Shown here one piece after another: positions 1 through 7,875 of a DNA stretch of 64,000 nt. Source of the stretch: JAKZVK01 sp965261065. GTDB lineage: Bacteria > Acidobacteriota > Terriglobia > Bryobacterales > UBA6623. Numbering within the stretch: the first letter of the stretch is position 1; each line of letters opens with the position of its first letter. Where the stretch lies: the NCBI GenBank assembly GCA_965261065.1, contig OZ253444.1, forward strand, positions 6,510,001-6,574,000, read 5' to 3'. The position numbers were made by a program, and so were the translations under genes. The notes below the pieces were generated by a model that made no database searches, was not told where the DNA came from, and saw nothing but the letters and a program-made list of their open reading frames with translations.

Positions 1-97
1 GTATAATTAATATATATCAGAATAACACATGGGTCAAGTCCGCCGGGGGAATGCGAATCTGCTCGGACCTGGAGGACGAGCGAAAACACTTGCTAAA

Positions 98-1114
98 TCA
101 AATGTTTCCGACCCTCAAGAAATGTGGATGCGGAACCGCTGCCCGCGCGGCGAGTTGGGCGGTGATTCGATTGCAGTCGGCGGGCCGTCGGGCGCGCGGG
201 CTTGGGATCGCCGGTTGGGTGGGGATCGGCGATGCCATGACGTTGATCGTCTGGGTCGGAGGCGTGCCGGTGCGGGCCGGCGCCTGATCATTCAGGCCCA
301 GGTTATGGCCCAGCTCATGTGCCGCGGTCAGACCTTTCTCGCCCGGGTTGAGCGCCGCACCCTGATTGACAACACTGAAGTCTCCAAGATTCTGCGCACG
401 GCCCTGCTCGTTCCCACCGGGCTGGTAGTCGGCAACCAGCATGCCAAGGCAGCTCCGGCCGGGATTCTGAGCACCCACGTATTGCTCAAAGGCCCGCAGC
501 AAGCTGCTTCCGCCGACGTTGCGGTTGTCGAAGAACCTCCCCTGTGCCCCTTGAGCGCTCCAATCAACAAGATTATTCGCCGGCGTAACCCGGGCGGTCA
601 CCGGGTTTACGAGGTACACCTTACCCTTAGCGAACCAGACACAGCAGTCGCGGTAGGCCTCGTTGATCCGCCGTATCATCCGGTCGAGGCTGCCATGGAG
701 TTCGGCCGCTCCGGCCACGGCGTTCGGTCCGGGCGGGTCCGGGTTCATCAGTTCGCTCAGAGAACTTGCTTGAAATCTGGCCGAAGGAACGCTGACCGGG
801 ATTTGAAGGATTACTCCTGCTTGGGGCCCGGTCGTAGGCACGAAGGGCGCCACTCCGGCGTCATGCGCTGCGGCTGGATTCGCTCCGGGCCATGCAATTA
901 CGTAGAAATCGACACAGAATTTCTTCCAGTTGCAGGAAGTCTTCCCCGGGGCCGACGGGGGCTGTCCGCCTCCTTGCGGCGGCTCTTCCTCTTTCTCGGC
1001 GGGGCCCTGTCCACCATCCCGCGGCCCGTCGCCTTTTCCGCAGTAGAGAGCTAGGACGAGTCCAATGAGGCTGCAAACAAGGATAGCTGATCGGTAGCGG
1101 CGACCAAAAGACAT
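98..1114 (-). CDS. exported metzincin-like zinc protease
   Basis: A 338-residue protein with the zinc-binding signature HELGHNLGLND at about residues 266-276 and a Met-turn-like NVMAS about 25 residues later. HExxHxxGxxD is the pattern of metzincins with an Asp third ligand, such as snapalysin. The N-terminus has a basic start and a hydrophobic stretch ending in LALYC, so it is exported and perhaps a lipoprotein, though the lipobox is poor. A low-complexity Gly/Pro/Glu linker follows. The ATG at 1114 has GGAGG seven bases upstream; an ORF extension to 1210 lacks this support. Residues around the linker are repeated in a relic at 4129-4260. Substrate unknown. The protease call rests on motifs only. 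Confidence 0.7.
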   Translation of the reverse strand: MSFGRRYRSAILVCSLIGLVLALYCGKGDGPRDGGQGPAEKEEEPPQGGGQPPSAPGKTSCNWKKFCVDFYVIAWPGANPAAAHDAGVAPFVPTTGPQAGVILQIPVSVPSARFQASSLSELMNPDPPGPNAVAGAAELHGSLDRMIRRINEAYRDCCVWFAKGKVYLVNPVTARVTPANNLVDWSAQGAQGRFFDNRNVGGSSLLRAFEQYVGAQNPGRSCLGMLVADYQPGGNEQGRAQNLGDFSVVNQGAALNPGEKGLTAAHELGHNLGLNDQAPARTGTPPTQTINVMASPIPTQPAIPSPRARRPADCNRITAQLAARAAVPHPHFLRVGNI

Positions 1115-1460
1115 CGGGCATCCTCCAAAGGCGATGACTCTGATGAACCAGGGTTTCCTTCCGACCGTCCCGGCACGGACAGGGTAGCCAATCCAACCGC
1201 CGCCATGCAACGTTTTCCTACTGCTGCTGTTCGGTGCTCCTCCCGCTGCCGGTTCGGCCTTCGTAGGCTGTCTAGCTCATCATCACGCTCCGGCGACCGC
1301 AAAAGGGCTTTTCGGCAACACCGGAGAACCAAGCCTCGTCGGTACTATTTATGAGGTAGGTTCTAGTCAGATGCGTTCAGAAAGTCGGAGGCCCGGAATT
1401 CCAGACGCCCCCTTATCTTAACGGCCCCAGTTACGCAGGAAACTAGAAAGGAGTTGAGCA
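1115..1460. other. divergent intergenic region
   Basis: 346 bases between two divergent exported-protein genes. I see a ribosome binding site at each end (GGAGG for the minus gene; AAAGGAG seven bases before the ATG at 1461) but no confident promoter hexamers, hairpin or small gene. Confidence 0.5.
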
Positions 1461-1989
1461 ATGAAGATCCGACTGTTCTACGTTGTCATCCTTGTCGCTG
1501 GTTCTTTATGGGGTCAGGGTGTCAGGCGTGGTTTGTCACCTGTCCCGCCCTGGGCGGGCCCGGAAGGGCGGATACCCGAGTACTACGTTTACACAGATCT
1601 CAAAACCGGTGAGTACGTGCTGCACCACCCGGACGACCTAGATGCCCTCCACAAGGGAGAGGAGCCAAGCACCTCGGAGTACGTTACGGTGCGCTTTGGC
1701 CGTCATCTCTCGAAGCCTACGGTCGATGTAGAGATCGAGGAGACGCCGGAAGGATTTGAGTACCGGTACACCGTGTCCAATGCATTGGACGCAAGGCAGG
1801 AGATCCGTCGTTTTATGATCGTTACGGCCGGCACTGATTACACCGGAGTGCTCGAACATCAGGCCGAGAAGCCGTGGACGGCTAGCCCTGCTTCACCGAA
1901 TATGCGCCCTCGCTTCGAACAGGCCGCCATCCCGTTGTTGGGAATGAGTAACAAAGGAATGCTGGTGTGGTGGTCAGGTACGGCTCAAA

Positions 1990-3654
1990 CCAGGATTTCC
2001 ATTTTGGCCCTGGCACGGCCACAGTATACACCCGCTCCGCTCCGAACAGCACGTCCTTTCACGCTGAACCCTGCACATCACCTCTGCTGGTAGTCGCCAG
2101 AGCTGGTTCGACCGCTCACAGTCGTTGATTGAGCGGCTTGAACGGCGCTCCGGCCGACACTGCTCCTTGCGAAACCTTTTGGAGCCAAAAGCTGTTGATC
2201 CTCACTCCGGCAATGCTACCCACTCGGCAGCGGCAGCGCCCAGATCTTGTGCAGCATGTCGCCGAACAGCCGCCGGTTCAGATGTCCCTCCGCCAATAAG
2301 AGCCAGTAATACCGCGCGTGCTTGACCAGCCGACCGCCGGTCTTCATCAACCTGTGTTGCAAGCTCGTCAGCGACCAACTCTTGATTCGCTGCGGAAGCC
2401 CCAGCCGCCGCCAAAGATTGCCCAGGTTGTAGGCCAGCACGCTCAGTTGCAACCGCACTTCGTTGGCCCGAAATCGATGGCACGACAATCGCGTCCAGTG
2501 CGTCGCCTGCTTGCCTTCCTTGATCCACTGTTCCGCCGTGCCGCGCTTGTTGTAGAAGCGCACCACCGAGCGGCTCGGCAAGCTCATGCTCGTCACGATG
2601 AATCCGACGCGCGGGAACAGCTCGCCCTGGTGATGCTCGACCTTAGCGACGATCCGCCTCGCCTGCGACCAACTCTCCGCCTGATAGCGAAAACTCTTGT
2701 AGCGCACCAAGGGCTTGCGGGAAGGCCTTCCCGGCGGGCGAAACAGGATGTCTTCGATCTCCAGCTCCAAGCTCTTGTTGGCCGGAATGCGAATGGCGTA
2801 CTGTACTCCGCGTTCCTCCGAAGCCTCATAAACTTCCGGCTTCGCAAAGGCCGCATCGCCCCGGAAGGCGACCTGCTTGCCCGCAGCCTGTTGGCGCTCG
2901 ATCTCCGGCAACAAGAGCTCATCCCAGTCCTCGGCGCTGTGCACGTTGCCTGGACGCAGCTTGGCAGCGAGGCAATCACCATGACCGTTGAACAAAAGCA
3001 ACGGGTGGTAGCAGACCGACTCGAAGTGTCCGTTGTAGGCACTGCCTTCCTGTTGGCCATGGACCGGACTCTCGGTGGAGTCCAGGTCCAGAACGACCCG
3101 CTCGGCGTCGTCGAACGCTTCCGCTTGCCCGACCAGCTCTCGGTTCAGCGCCATCAGCCCCAGCAGGTTCTCTTCGCTCGCCAGCATCTCCGTCTCGAAG
3201 CCGTGCAGCGTCGAGGTCAAGGCCGCACCGCGATCCCAGATCTTCTGCTAACCGATCAGCCGAAACGTCGGATCGATCGAAACCCGCTCGGCGTCGTTGA
3301 GGTCCTCGTAGCCGGCGAGTCGGCTGTAAACCGACTGCCGCAACAGATCAGCGAGCGTGAACTGCTTGTTTGTGCCTTGCCGGGAGTCGCTGAGATGCTC
3401 GTCAATCAGTTCTCCGAGACCGAGCCGTTCGTCCAGTTCGCGAACCAAAATCAGGCCACCGTCGGAAGTGACGTGCGATCCCTGGAAATCGACTTTGAGA
3501 AGTCCATTGAAACTTAGCTGGAATGGCTTGGTTTGTTTTTCACCCATTGGGTGTTGGCCTCCATGGCGTCCTCATCGGGCTCTAGCCCCTATGAATAAAG
3601 ACGCTCAAGGCCGCTGGAAGGTAGGGATGTCAAACATCAAATTGAAAATGCGGG
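1990..3654 (-). mobile_element. IS1380-family insertion sequence, copy 1
   Basis: 1665 bp bounded by imperfect inverted repeats, CCAGGATTTCCATTTTG at 1990-2006 and, inverted, CCCGCATTTTCAATTTG at 3638-3654 (13 of 17 match). A 5-bp target duplication TCAAA lies at 1985-1989 and 3655-3659. The same ends bound copy 2 at 41625-43291. About 225 bp of non-coding sequence lies between the left end and the transposase stop. The transposase carries a nonsense codon, so the copy is probably not autonomous. Confidence 0.93.
2216..3547 (-). pseudogene. IS1380 transposase with in-frame TAG
   Basis: Close homologue of the intact 443-residue transposase at 41853-43184, starting MGEKQTKPFQLSFNG. The DDE-type core is recognisable (LDLDSTESP, FRGDAAFAKP, NKRGTAEQWIKEGK). 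At 3248-3250 a TAG replaces the TCG serine codon of copy 2 (FRLIG-stop-QKIWDRG against FRLIGSKRNWDRG). Otherwise the frame is open to the TAG at 2216. It is a nonsense-inactivated transposase unless the stop is read through. Confidence 0.88.
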
Positions 3655-4128
3655 TCAAAACGATGTCATTGGGCCCGGTCAGGTGCGTGATGGCTTCGTA
3701 CTGAAGAGTGAGTTCCGGCCAGGATGGACGACCGCTTACGCCGCCGGCGGCAAGTCGTTGGGTGCGCCGGGGCACGGCTATCCGCAAGTGATCGTCGCCC
3801 AACTGAACTTGGTGACCGGACCGGCGAAGGAGTATCGACGGGTGTTAACCGTCGGACCGAGATTCCCCAAGGACGCTCCCGTTGAGACCGTGCGAACGAC
3901 TGGGCGGGTATGATTCGCCGACTGCAGGGGACCGGTGAGTTGGCGGAGTCGGTCTATGCCGCGTCGGCATTGGGCACACTGCGAGCGACGGCGGATAGCC
4001 GAATCGTTCCCGCTACAACATCGATTGCGGAGCCGAAGAGCCGCCTTGAACGGACGATTGCGAAGGGTCTCCGTCTCAGCCTCGGCTTGAAGTAGCGGAT
4101 GCGGACGTCGGCGCATCGGTGGCCGACG

Positions 4129-4260
4129 CGGGGGGGCGCCTCCTTGCGGCGGTTCTTCCTCTTTCTCGGCGGGGCCCTGTCCTCCATCCCGCGGACCGTT
4201 GTCTTTTGCGCAGTAGAGAGTTAGGGTGGCTCGTCCTAAATGCGAAAGACTATTACCCAT
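4129..4260 (-). pseudogene. relic of the N-terminus of a metzincin-like paralogue
   Basis: Encodes LYCAKDNGPRDGGQGPAEKE, nearly the same as the LALYC-linker segment of the exported zincin gene at 98-1114, and the DNA at 4129-4225 is nearly identical to 960-1057. The relic could start at the ATG at 4260, but after about 45 residues the frame is low-complexity sequence unrelated to the rest of the parent gene. I read it as a duplicated 5' fragment. Confidence 0.55.
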
Positions 4261-4288
4261 GGTGTTGCGGCGGCACGCCGGGCTTCCT

Positions 4289-4585
4289 TCACATTGCCGG
4301 CCGCGGCTCGTAGCGCTCGACCTTGATCTCATCCTCGCGTGCTTGAGCCTGGGCGACGTCGTAGGCGGCCTGCAGGCGTATCCAGGTTTCCGTCGTAGAA
4401 CCGAAGGCCTTGGCGAGCCGGATCGCCATGTCACCCGACATGCCCGCGCGGCCATTGACCAGGTTCGAGAGCGCCTGACGGCTGACGCCGAGGACCTTCG
4501 CGCCTTCGATCACGCTCAGGCCGAGCGGCTCCAGACAGGAAACCCGCACGACTTTGCCGGGGTGCGGCGGGTTCTTCATCGGCAT
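4289..4585 (-). CDS. higA: HigA-type antitoxin, module 1
   Basis: A 98-residue XRE-type helix-turn-helix protein. PHPGKVVRVSCLEPLGLSV is the conserved HigA opening, and VIEGAKVLGVSRQALSNLVNG is the DNA-binding helix pair at about residues 24-44. The antitoxin should neutralise HigB by direct binding and repress the shared promoter. The ATG at 4585 has AAAGGAG with about nine bases spacing. It lies 17 bp behind higB on the same strand, the toxin-first order typical of higBA. It is about half identical to the second HigA at 7237-7533, so the two modules are related but not a recent duplication. Confidence 0.92.
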   Translation of the reverse strand: MPMKNPPHPGKVVRVSCLEPLGLSVIEGAKVLGVSRQALSNLVNGRAGMSGDMAIRLAKAFGSTTETWIRLQAAYDVAQAQAREDEIKVERYEPRPAM

Positions 4586-4602
4586 GGCTGTTTCTCCTTT
4601 CG

Positions 4603-4881
4603 TTAGTGGTAGTCGATCAACTCCACGTCGTAGACGTCCTCGCCTTCAAAGCGGAAGATGATGCGCCAGTTCGTCTTCACCGTCACCGACCAGTAGCCTT
4701 TCCGATCGCCCTTGAGTGCATGCAGCCGGTAGTTGGGAATGCGCAGCGCCTCGGGCGAGCTGGCGACATCGAGCTGAGCGAGCATTGCTTCCACCCGGTC
4801 TTGCAGATCGGGCCGGATCACGCTGCGGTCACCGCGCTCAAAAAAACGCTTCAGCCCTCGATGGCGGAAGCTGCTTATCAC
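4603..4881 (-). CDS. higB: HigB/RelE-type toxin, module 1
   Basis: A 92-residue RelE/HigB-superfamily protein, in this family a ribosome-dependent mRNA endonuclease. It shows the typical FRHRGLKRFFERG start, LHALKGDRKGYWSVTV and the C-terminal NWRIIFRFEGEDVYDVELIDYH. The start is a GTG at 4881; AAGGA lies directly against it, too close for a normal ribosome binding site, so initiation may be leaderless from the promoter at 4888-4916. Length is normal and nothing is missing. Confidence 0.92.
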   Translation of the reverse strand: MISSFRHRGLKRFFERGDRSVIRPDLQDRVEAMLAQLDVASSPEALRIPNYRLHALKGDRKGYWSVTVKTNWRIIFRFEGEDVYDVELIDYH

Positions 4882-4887
4882 TCCTTG

Positions 4888-4916
4888 ACCGTAAAGTGTC
4901 TATCGACAGTTGTCAA
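4888..4916 (-). promoter_or_regulatory. higBA module 1 promoter and possible operator
   Basis: Reading on the minus strand, TTGACA at 4911-4916 and TACGGT at 4888-4893 are 17 bases apart, with a small inverted repeat TGTC-GATA-GACA in the spacer. The -10 box is weak and sits about seven bases before the GTG of higB, implying a leaderless transcript. The inverted repeat is a candidate HigA operator. Confidence 0.5.
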
Positions 4917-5086
4917 CAGGAACGCATTCCTGATGACTGCCGGTCGCCGGGCGTTCGCTCTTGTAAAACGCAAGAGTGAAGCATCGAACCAAGATCCTCA
5001 AGGTCTTCTCTCTTCCTTGACGAGGCGGTCACGAATTGTGACCGGTACCGCCTTGACACCGACTCGGCCGATCGGCACAGTGGGAC

Positions 5087-5659
5087 ATGGCCAAGGCAAA
5101 GTCCCAGAGCGTTATCCCGATTGAGCGCATCGCCAGCCGCATCTGCTTGATCCGCGGCGAAAAGGTGATGCTCGATGCCGACCTGGCCAGCCTCTACGGC
5201 GTTGAAACGAAGAATCTGAACAAGGCCGTGACCCGCAATCAGCATCGCTTTCCCGAGGACTTCATGTTTCAGTTGACCACTGAAGAATGGGACGCTTTGA
5301 GGTTCCAGATTGGAACCTCAAACACCGGACGCGGCGGGCGGCGATACGCGCCGCGTGTGTTCACCGAGCAGGGCGTGGCCATGCTCTCGTCGGTATTGCG
5401 CAGCAAACGCGCGGCCGAAGTGAACGTGGCGATCATGCGCGCCTTCGTCCGCCTTCGCCAGATGCTGGCCACGAATGAAGAACTGGCCCGCAAGGTGGCC
5501 CAGCACGACCGTCAGATCGCCGTGCTGTTCGAGCACGTCCAGAAACTGCTCGAACCGCCCGAGCCGAAGAAAAAGCGTCCCATCGGGCTTTATCCGTCCG
5601 AAGGACGACTGAGAAGAACAGGACCCCATCCTTTGCCCCTTTTGGACCAGACATGCTGA
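5087..5659 (+). CDS. ORF6N-domain DNA-binding protein
   Basis: A 190-residue protein whose first 110 residues match the ORF6N domain: RICLIRGEKVMLDADLASLY, NKAVTRNQHRFPEDFMFQLT and VFTEQGVAMLSSVLRSKRA. Such proteins are found in prophages and mobile regions and are thought to bind DNA; the cellular role is unclear. A coiled segment (NEELARKVAQHDRQIAVLFEH) follows, then KKKRPIGLYPSEGRL. Homologues usually end soon after the RPIGF-like motif, so the last 20 residues may be an extension caused by loss of the original stop. The end overlaps the next gene by seven bases. Confidence 0.85.
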   Translation: MAKAKSQSVIPIERIASRICLIRGEKVMLDADLASLYGVETKNLNKAVTRNQHRFPEDFMFQLTTEEWDALRFQIGTSNTGRGGRRYAPRVFTEQGVAMLSSVLRSKRAAEVNVAIMRAFVRLRQMLATNEELARKVAQHDRQIAVLFEHVQKLLEPPEPKKKRPIGLYPSEGRLRRTGPHPLPLLDQTC

Positions 5660-6744
5660 ACTTCTACAAAAAGTATCTTCTTCCCGGCTTCGTTTTTCAG
5701 TCGATTGTGATCGGCGGCGGTTATGGGACCGGCCGAGAATTGGTCGAGTTCTTTCTCAGCGAGGGCCCCGCCGGCGGCTACTTGGGCATGCTCGTCGCCA
5801 CGGTGGTATGGGCCGTTATCCTGGCGCTGGGTTTTGAGCTGGCCCGGCTAGGCCGGCACTACGACTACCGGACGTTTCTGAACTCCCTGCTGGGCCGCGG
5901 CTGGATGGTGTTCGAGGTGCTCTACGTGCTGTCGGTGATTCTGACGACGGCGGTGGTTGGGTCGGCGTCCGGGGAACTGCTGAATGAGACCGTCGGCTGG
6001 CCTCGTATCGTCGGTACTCTCATCTTGATATCGCTGATTGCTCTGTTTACCGGCTCGGGCAGTAGTCTCATCGAGAAGTTCTTTTCGGTTTGGTCGTTGG
6101 GGCTCTACGTTGTCTACTTCATCGTGATCGTGCTCGTTCTCAGGGAGTCGAGCGATGCGGTCTTCAGCAACATGACGGTGTGGAAAGAAGGTTCGGGGTG
6201 GCTCCTGGGGGGGTTGAAGTACGGCGCTTACAACCTGGCCGCGCTGCCGGCCATGCTGTTCGCGCTGCGGCATCTCGAACATCGGCGTGAGGCGTTCGGC
6301 GCGGGAGCGTTGGCGGGATTGATTGCGATGTTCCCAGGTGTGCTGATCTACACGGCGTTTCTGGCCAACTATCCAGCTATCACGGAAGAGGCGATTCCGG
6401 CCAATTTCGTCCTCACCGGCCTGGGGATGCCTTGGTTCCAGACGTTCTTCCAAATCATTCTGTTCGGCACGTTCATCGAGACGGGTACCGGCATGATCCA
6501 TGGCTTCAACGAACGGATCGCCGGCGTCATGAAAGAGCGCGGCCGGACGATGTCAACCTTGCAGCGATTGGGCGTTACGGCGGGTTTGCTGGTGGTGGCG
6601 ATCTGGATGGCGGACCGCTTTGGCTTGGTCAAGCTGATTAGCGATGGGTATGGCTTGATTACTTATGGTTTTTGGGCTTTGTTTTTGTTGCCGATCTTGG
6701 TGATCGGGTCGTGGAGGATTTTTGGCAGAACCCGGTCGCAGTAG
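5653..6744 (+). CDS. YkvI-like membrane transporter of the APC/LeuT fold
   Basis: A 363-residue integral membrane protein with about ten hydrophobic helices. It opens LLPGFVFQSIVIGGGYGTGRE, a glycine-rich first helix typical of the YkvI group, and contains FGTFIETGTGMIHGFNERI in the later half. The family is distantly related to amino-acid and sodium symporters; the substrate is not known. It overlaps the ORF6N gene by seven bases, but the two probably share only transcription. Frame and length look intact. Confidence 0.8.
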   Translation: MLNFYKKYLLPGFVFQSIVIGGGYGTGRELVEFFLSEGPAGGYLGMLVATVVWAVILALGFELARLGRHYDYRTFLNSLLGRGWMVFEVLYVLSVILTTAVVGSASGELLNETVGWPRIVGTLILISLIALFTGSGSSLIEKFFSVWSLGLYVVYFIVIVLVLRESSDAVFSNMTVWKEGSGWLLGGLKYGAYNLAALPAMLFALRHLEHRREAFGAGALAGLIAMFPGVLIYTAFLANYPAITEEAIPANFVLTGLGMPWFQTFFQIILFGTFIETGTGMIHGFNERIAGVMKERGRTMSTLQRLGVTAGLLVVAIWMADRFGLVKLISDGYGLITYGFWALFLLPILVIGSWRIFGRTRSQ

Positions 6745-6769
6745 GTGATTGATTGGGCGGCGCTTTCGG

Positions 6770-7219
6770 CTACAGATCCTTCCGAAAGCATCGAACCATT
6801 CCAACATCCTCGAAGCCCAGAGCGCGGTGGGCCAGCCGGCTGATTTCGTTTTCAGGTTGGGTGTCCGAAGCAAACTCGGCACAACCCTGTGCACGTCCCC
6901 ACTCCTCGGCGGCCTCAAGGAGGGCTCGCCCGATCCGCCGGCCACGGGCCGCGGGCTCTACATACCACCCTTCCAGGTAGGCGACACGGTTGGTCCGGCA
7001 ACCCTCCGCACACGGCCGGATCGAAAGCTCAGCCAAGCCGACCACCGTCTCGGATGCATCCACCGCAAGAAGAACGGCCTGCGGCTCAGGGGACCGGCCG
7101 GCAAGGAACTGCTCAATCTCGCCGCGATGTTCTGACTCAGAACCCTCAGGCCACAGGGCGCGGCGCAGCTTTAGCCACGAAGCCGCATCACTCCTAGCAA
7201 CGGGTCGAATCGCCACCAT
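6770..7219 (-). CDS. AAC(6')-like GNAT acetyltransferase
   Basis: A 149-residue GNAT protein. It resembles aminoglycoside 6'-N-acetyltransferases: WLKLRRALWPEGSESEHRGE near the N-terminus, YLEGWYVEPAARGRRIGRAL (with the acetyl-CoA-binding RGRRIG loop) at about residues 85-105, and ALGFEDVGMVRCFRKDL at the end. The ATG at 7219 falls 17 bp after the higA stop, giving a higB-higA-GNAT operon. No good ribosome binding site precedes it, so coupling to higA translation is possible. Whether it modifies aminoglycosides or another amine cannot be told from sequence. Confidence 0.8.
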   Translation of the reverse strand: MVAIRPVARSDAASWLKLRRALWPEGSESEHRGEIEQFLAGRSPEPQAVLLAVDASETVVGLAELSIRPCAEGCRTNRVAYLEGWYVEPAARGRRIGRALLEAAEEWGRAQGCAEFASDTQPENEISRLAHRALGFEDVGMVRCFRKDL

Positions 7220-7236
7220 TGGGGGAAGGTTCAGCT

Positions 7237-7533
7237 TCAGGCTGCGGGCTGCGGCTGGTAGCGCTCGACCTTGATCTGATCTTGACGTTTGCGCGCCTGA
7301 GCCAAATCGTAGGCCGCCTGCACGCGGAGCCAAAAGTCGGCGTTGGACCAGCCGGCCTTCTCGAGGCGAATGGCCATCTCCGGCGAAACGGCCGCATGGC
7401 CGTTGAGCACGCGTGAGAGCGAGTGACGCGCGACGCCCAGCACCTTTGCGGCATCGGTGACGTTCAGGCCAAGCGCATCGAGGCAGTTCTTCTTGATGCC
7501 GCGGCCCGGATGCGGCGGATATTTCATTGTCAT
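7237..7533 (-). CDS. higA: HigA-type antitoxin, module 2
   Basis: A 98-residue antitoxin beginning MTMKYPPHPGRGIKKNCLDA, with helix-turn-helix VTDAAKVLGVARHSLSRVLNG at about residues 24-44. It should bind its HigB and repress the palindromic operator at 7836-7856. Start at 7533, 17 bp after higB, the same spacing as module 1. Sequence divergence from module 1 suggests separate specificity. Confidence 0.92.
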   Translation of the reverse strand: MTMKYPPHPGRGIKKNCLDALGLNVTDAAKVLGVARHSLSRVLNGHAAVSPEMAIRLEKAGWSNADFWLRVQAAYDLAQARKRQDQIKVERYQPQPAA

Positions 7534-7550
7534 GGCTCGTCTGCCTTTCG

Positions 7551-7829
7551 TCAGTGGTAGTCGGTCAGATCGACATCGAAGGCATCGCCGCCCTCAAAAC
7601 GGAAGATGATACGCCAGTTGGCGGATATCCAGATACTCCAAAAACCCTTCAGATCTCCCTTCAACGGATGAAGCCGATAGCCTGGCAAATCAAGGTCTTG
7701 GGGCGTTTTGGCCGCGTCGAGATCCGCCAAAGCGATCCCGATCCGTTCCGCCTGATCGGCACGCAGCTTGCTCGCCTCTCCTCGCTCACGAAGCCGCTTG
7801 AGGCCGCGATGGCGGAACGTCCGAATCAT
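7551..7829 (-). CDS. higB: HigB/RelE-type toxin, module 2
   Basis: A 92-residue HigB toxin starting MIRTFRHRGLKRLRERGEAS and ending NWRIIFRFEGGDAFDVDLTD. The LHPLKGDLKGFWSIWISANW core and length are normal for the family. The ATG at 7829 sits five bases behind the -10 box of a strong promoter, so the message is probably leaderless. Confidence 0.92.
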   Translation of the reverse strand: MIRTFRHRGLKRLRERGEASKLRADQAERIGIALADLDAAKTPQDLDLPGYRLHPLKGDLKGFWSIWISANWRIIFRFEGGDAFDVDLTDYH

Positions 7830-7834
7830 TGGTC

Positions 7835-7863
7835 AGTGTACCGCGTAGCGGTACACATGTCAA
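7835..7863 (-). promoter_or_regulatory. higBA module 2 promoter with palindromic operator
   Basis: On the minus strand TTGACA (7858-7863) and TACACT (7835-7840) are separated by exactly 17 bases. A perfect palindrome, GTGTACCGC and GCGGTACAC around a 3-base centre, spans 7836-7856 and fills the spacer and most of the -10 box. This is where a HigA dimer would block RNA polymerase. Confidence 0.8.
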
Positions 7864-7875
7864 CCGGTCATGTTC

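Larger units (their letters stand above)
1461..4095 (+). pseudogene. exported protein split by IS1380 and frameshifted
   Basis: The gene starts at an ATG with a strong AAAGGAG site and a signal peptide (MKIRLFYVVILVAGSLWG). Its reading frame runs to 1989, is interrupted by the IS1380 element at 1990-3654, and resumes in the same frame when the element and one TCAAA copy are removed, continuing through GPGQVRDGFVLKSEF to a stop at 3913. Around 3895 a single missing base appears to cut off the true C-terminus: the adjacent frame reads NDWAGMIRRLQGTGELAES and on to a TAG at 4093-4095. The rebuilt product is about 320 residues. I do not recognise the family. It is inactive as it stands. Confidence 0.7.

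Noticed and set aside
4289..7829. A phage-defence island built on higBA, ORF6N and the acetyltransferase
   Set aside because: Only generic toxin-antitoxin and ORF6N proteins are present; no effector or nuclease partner is seen.
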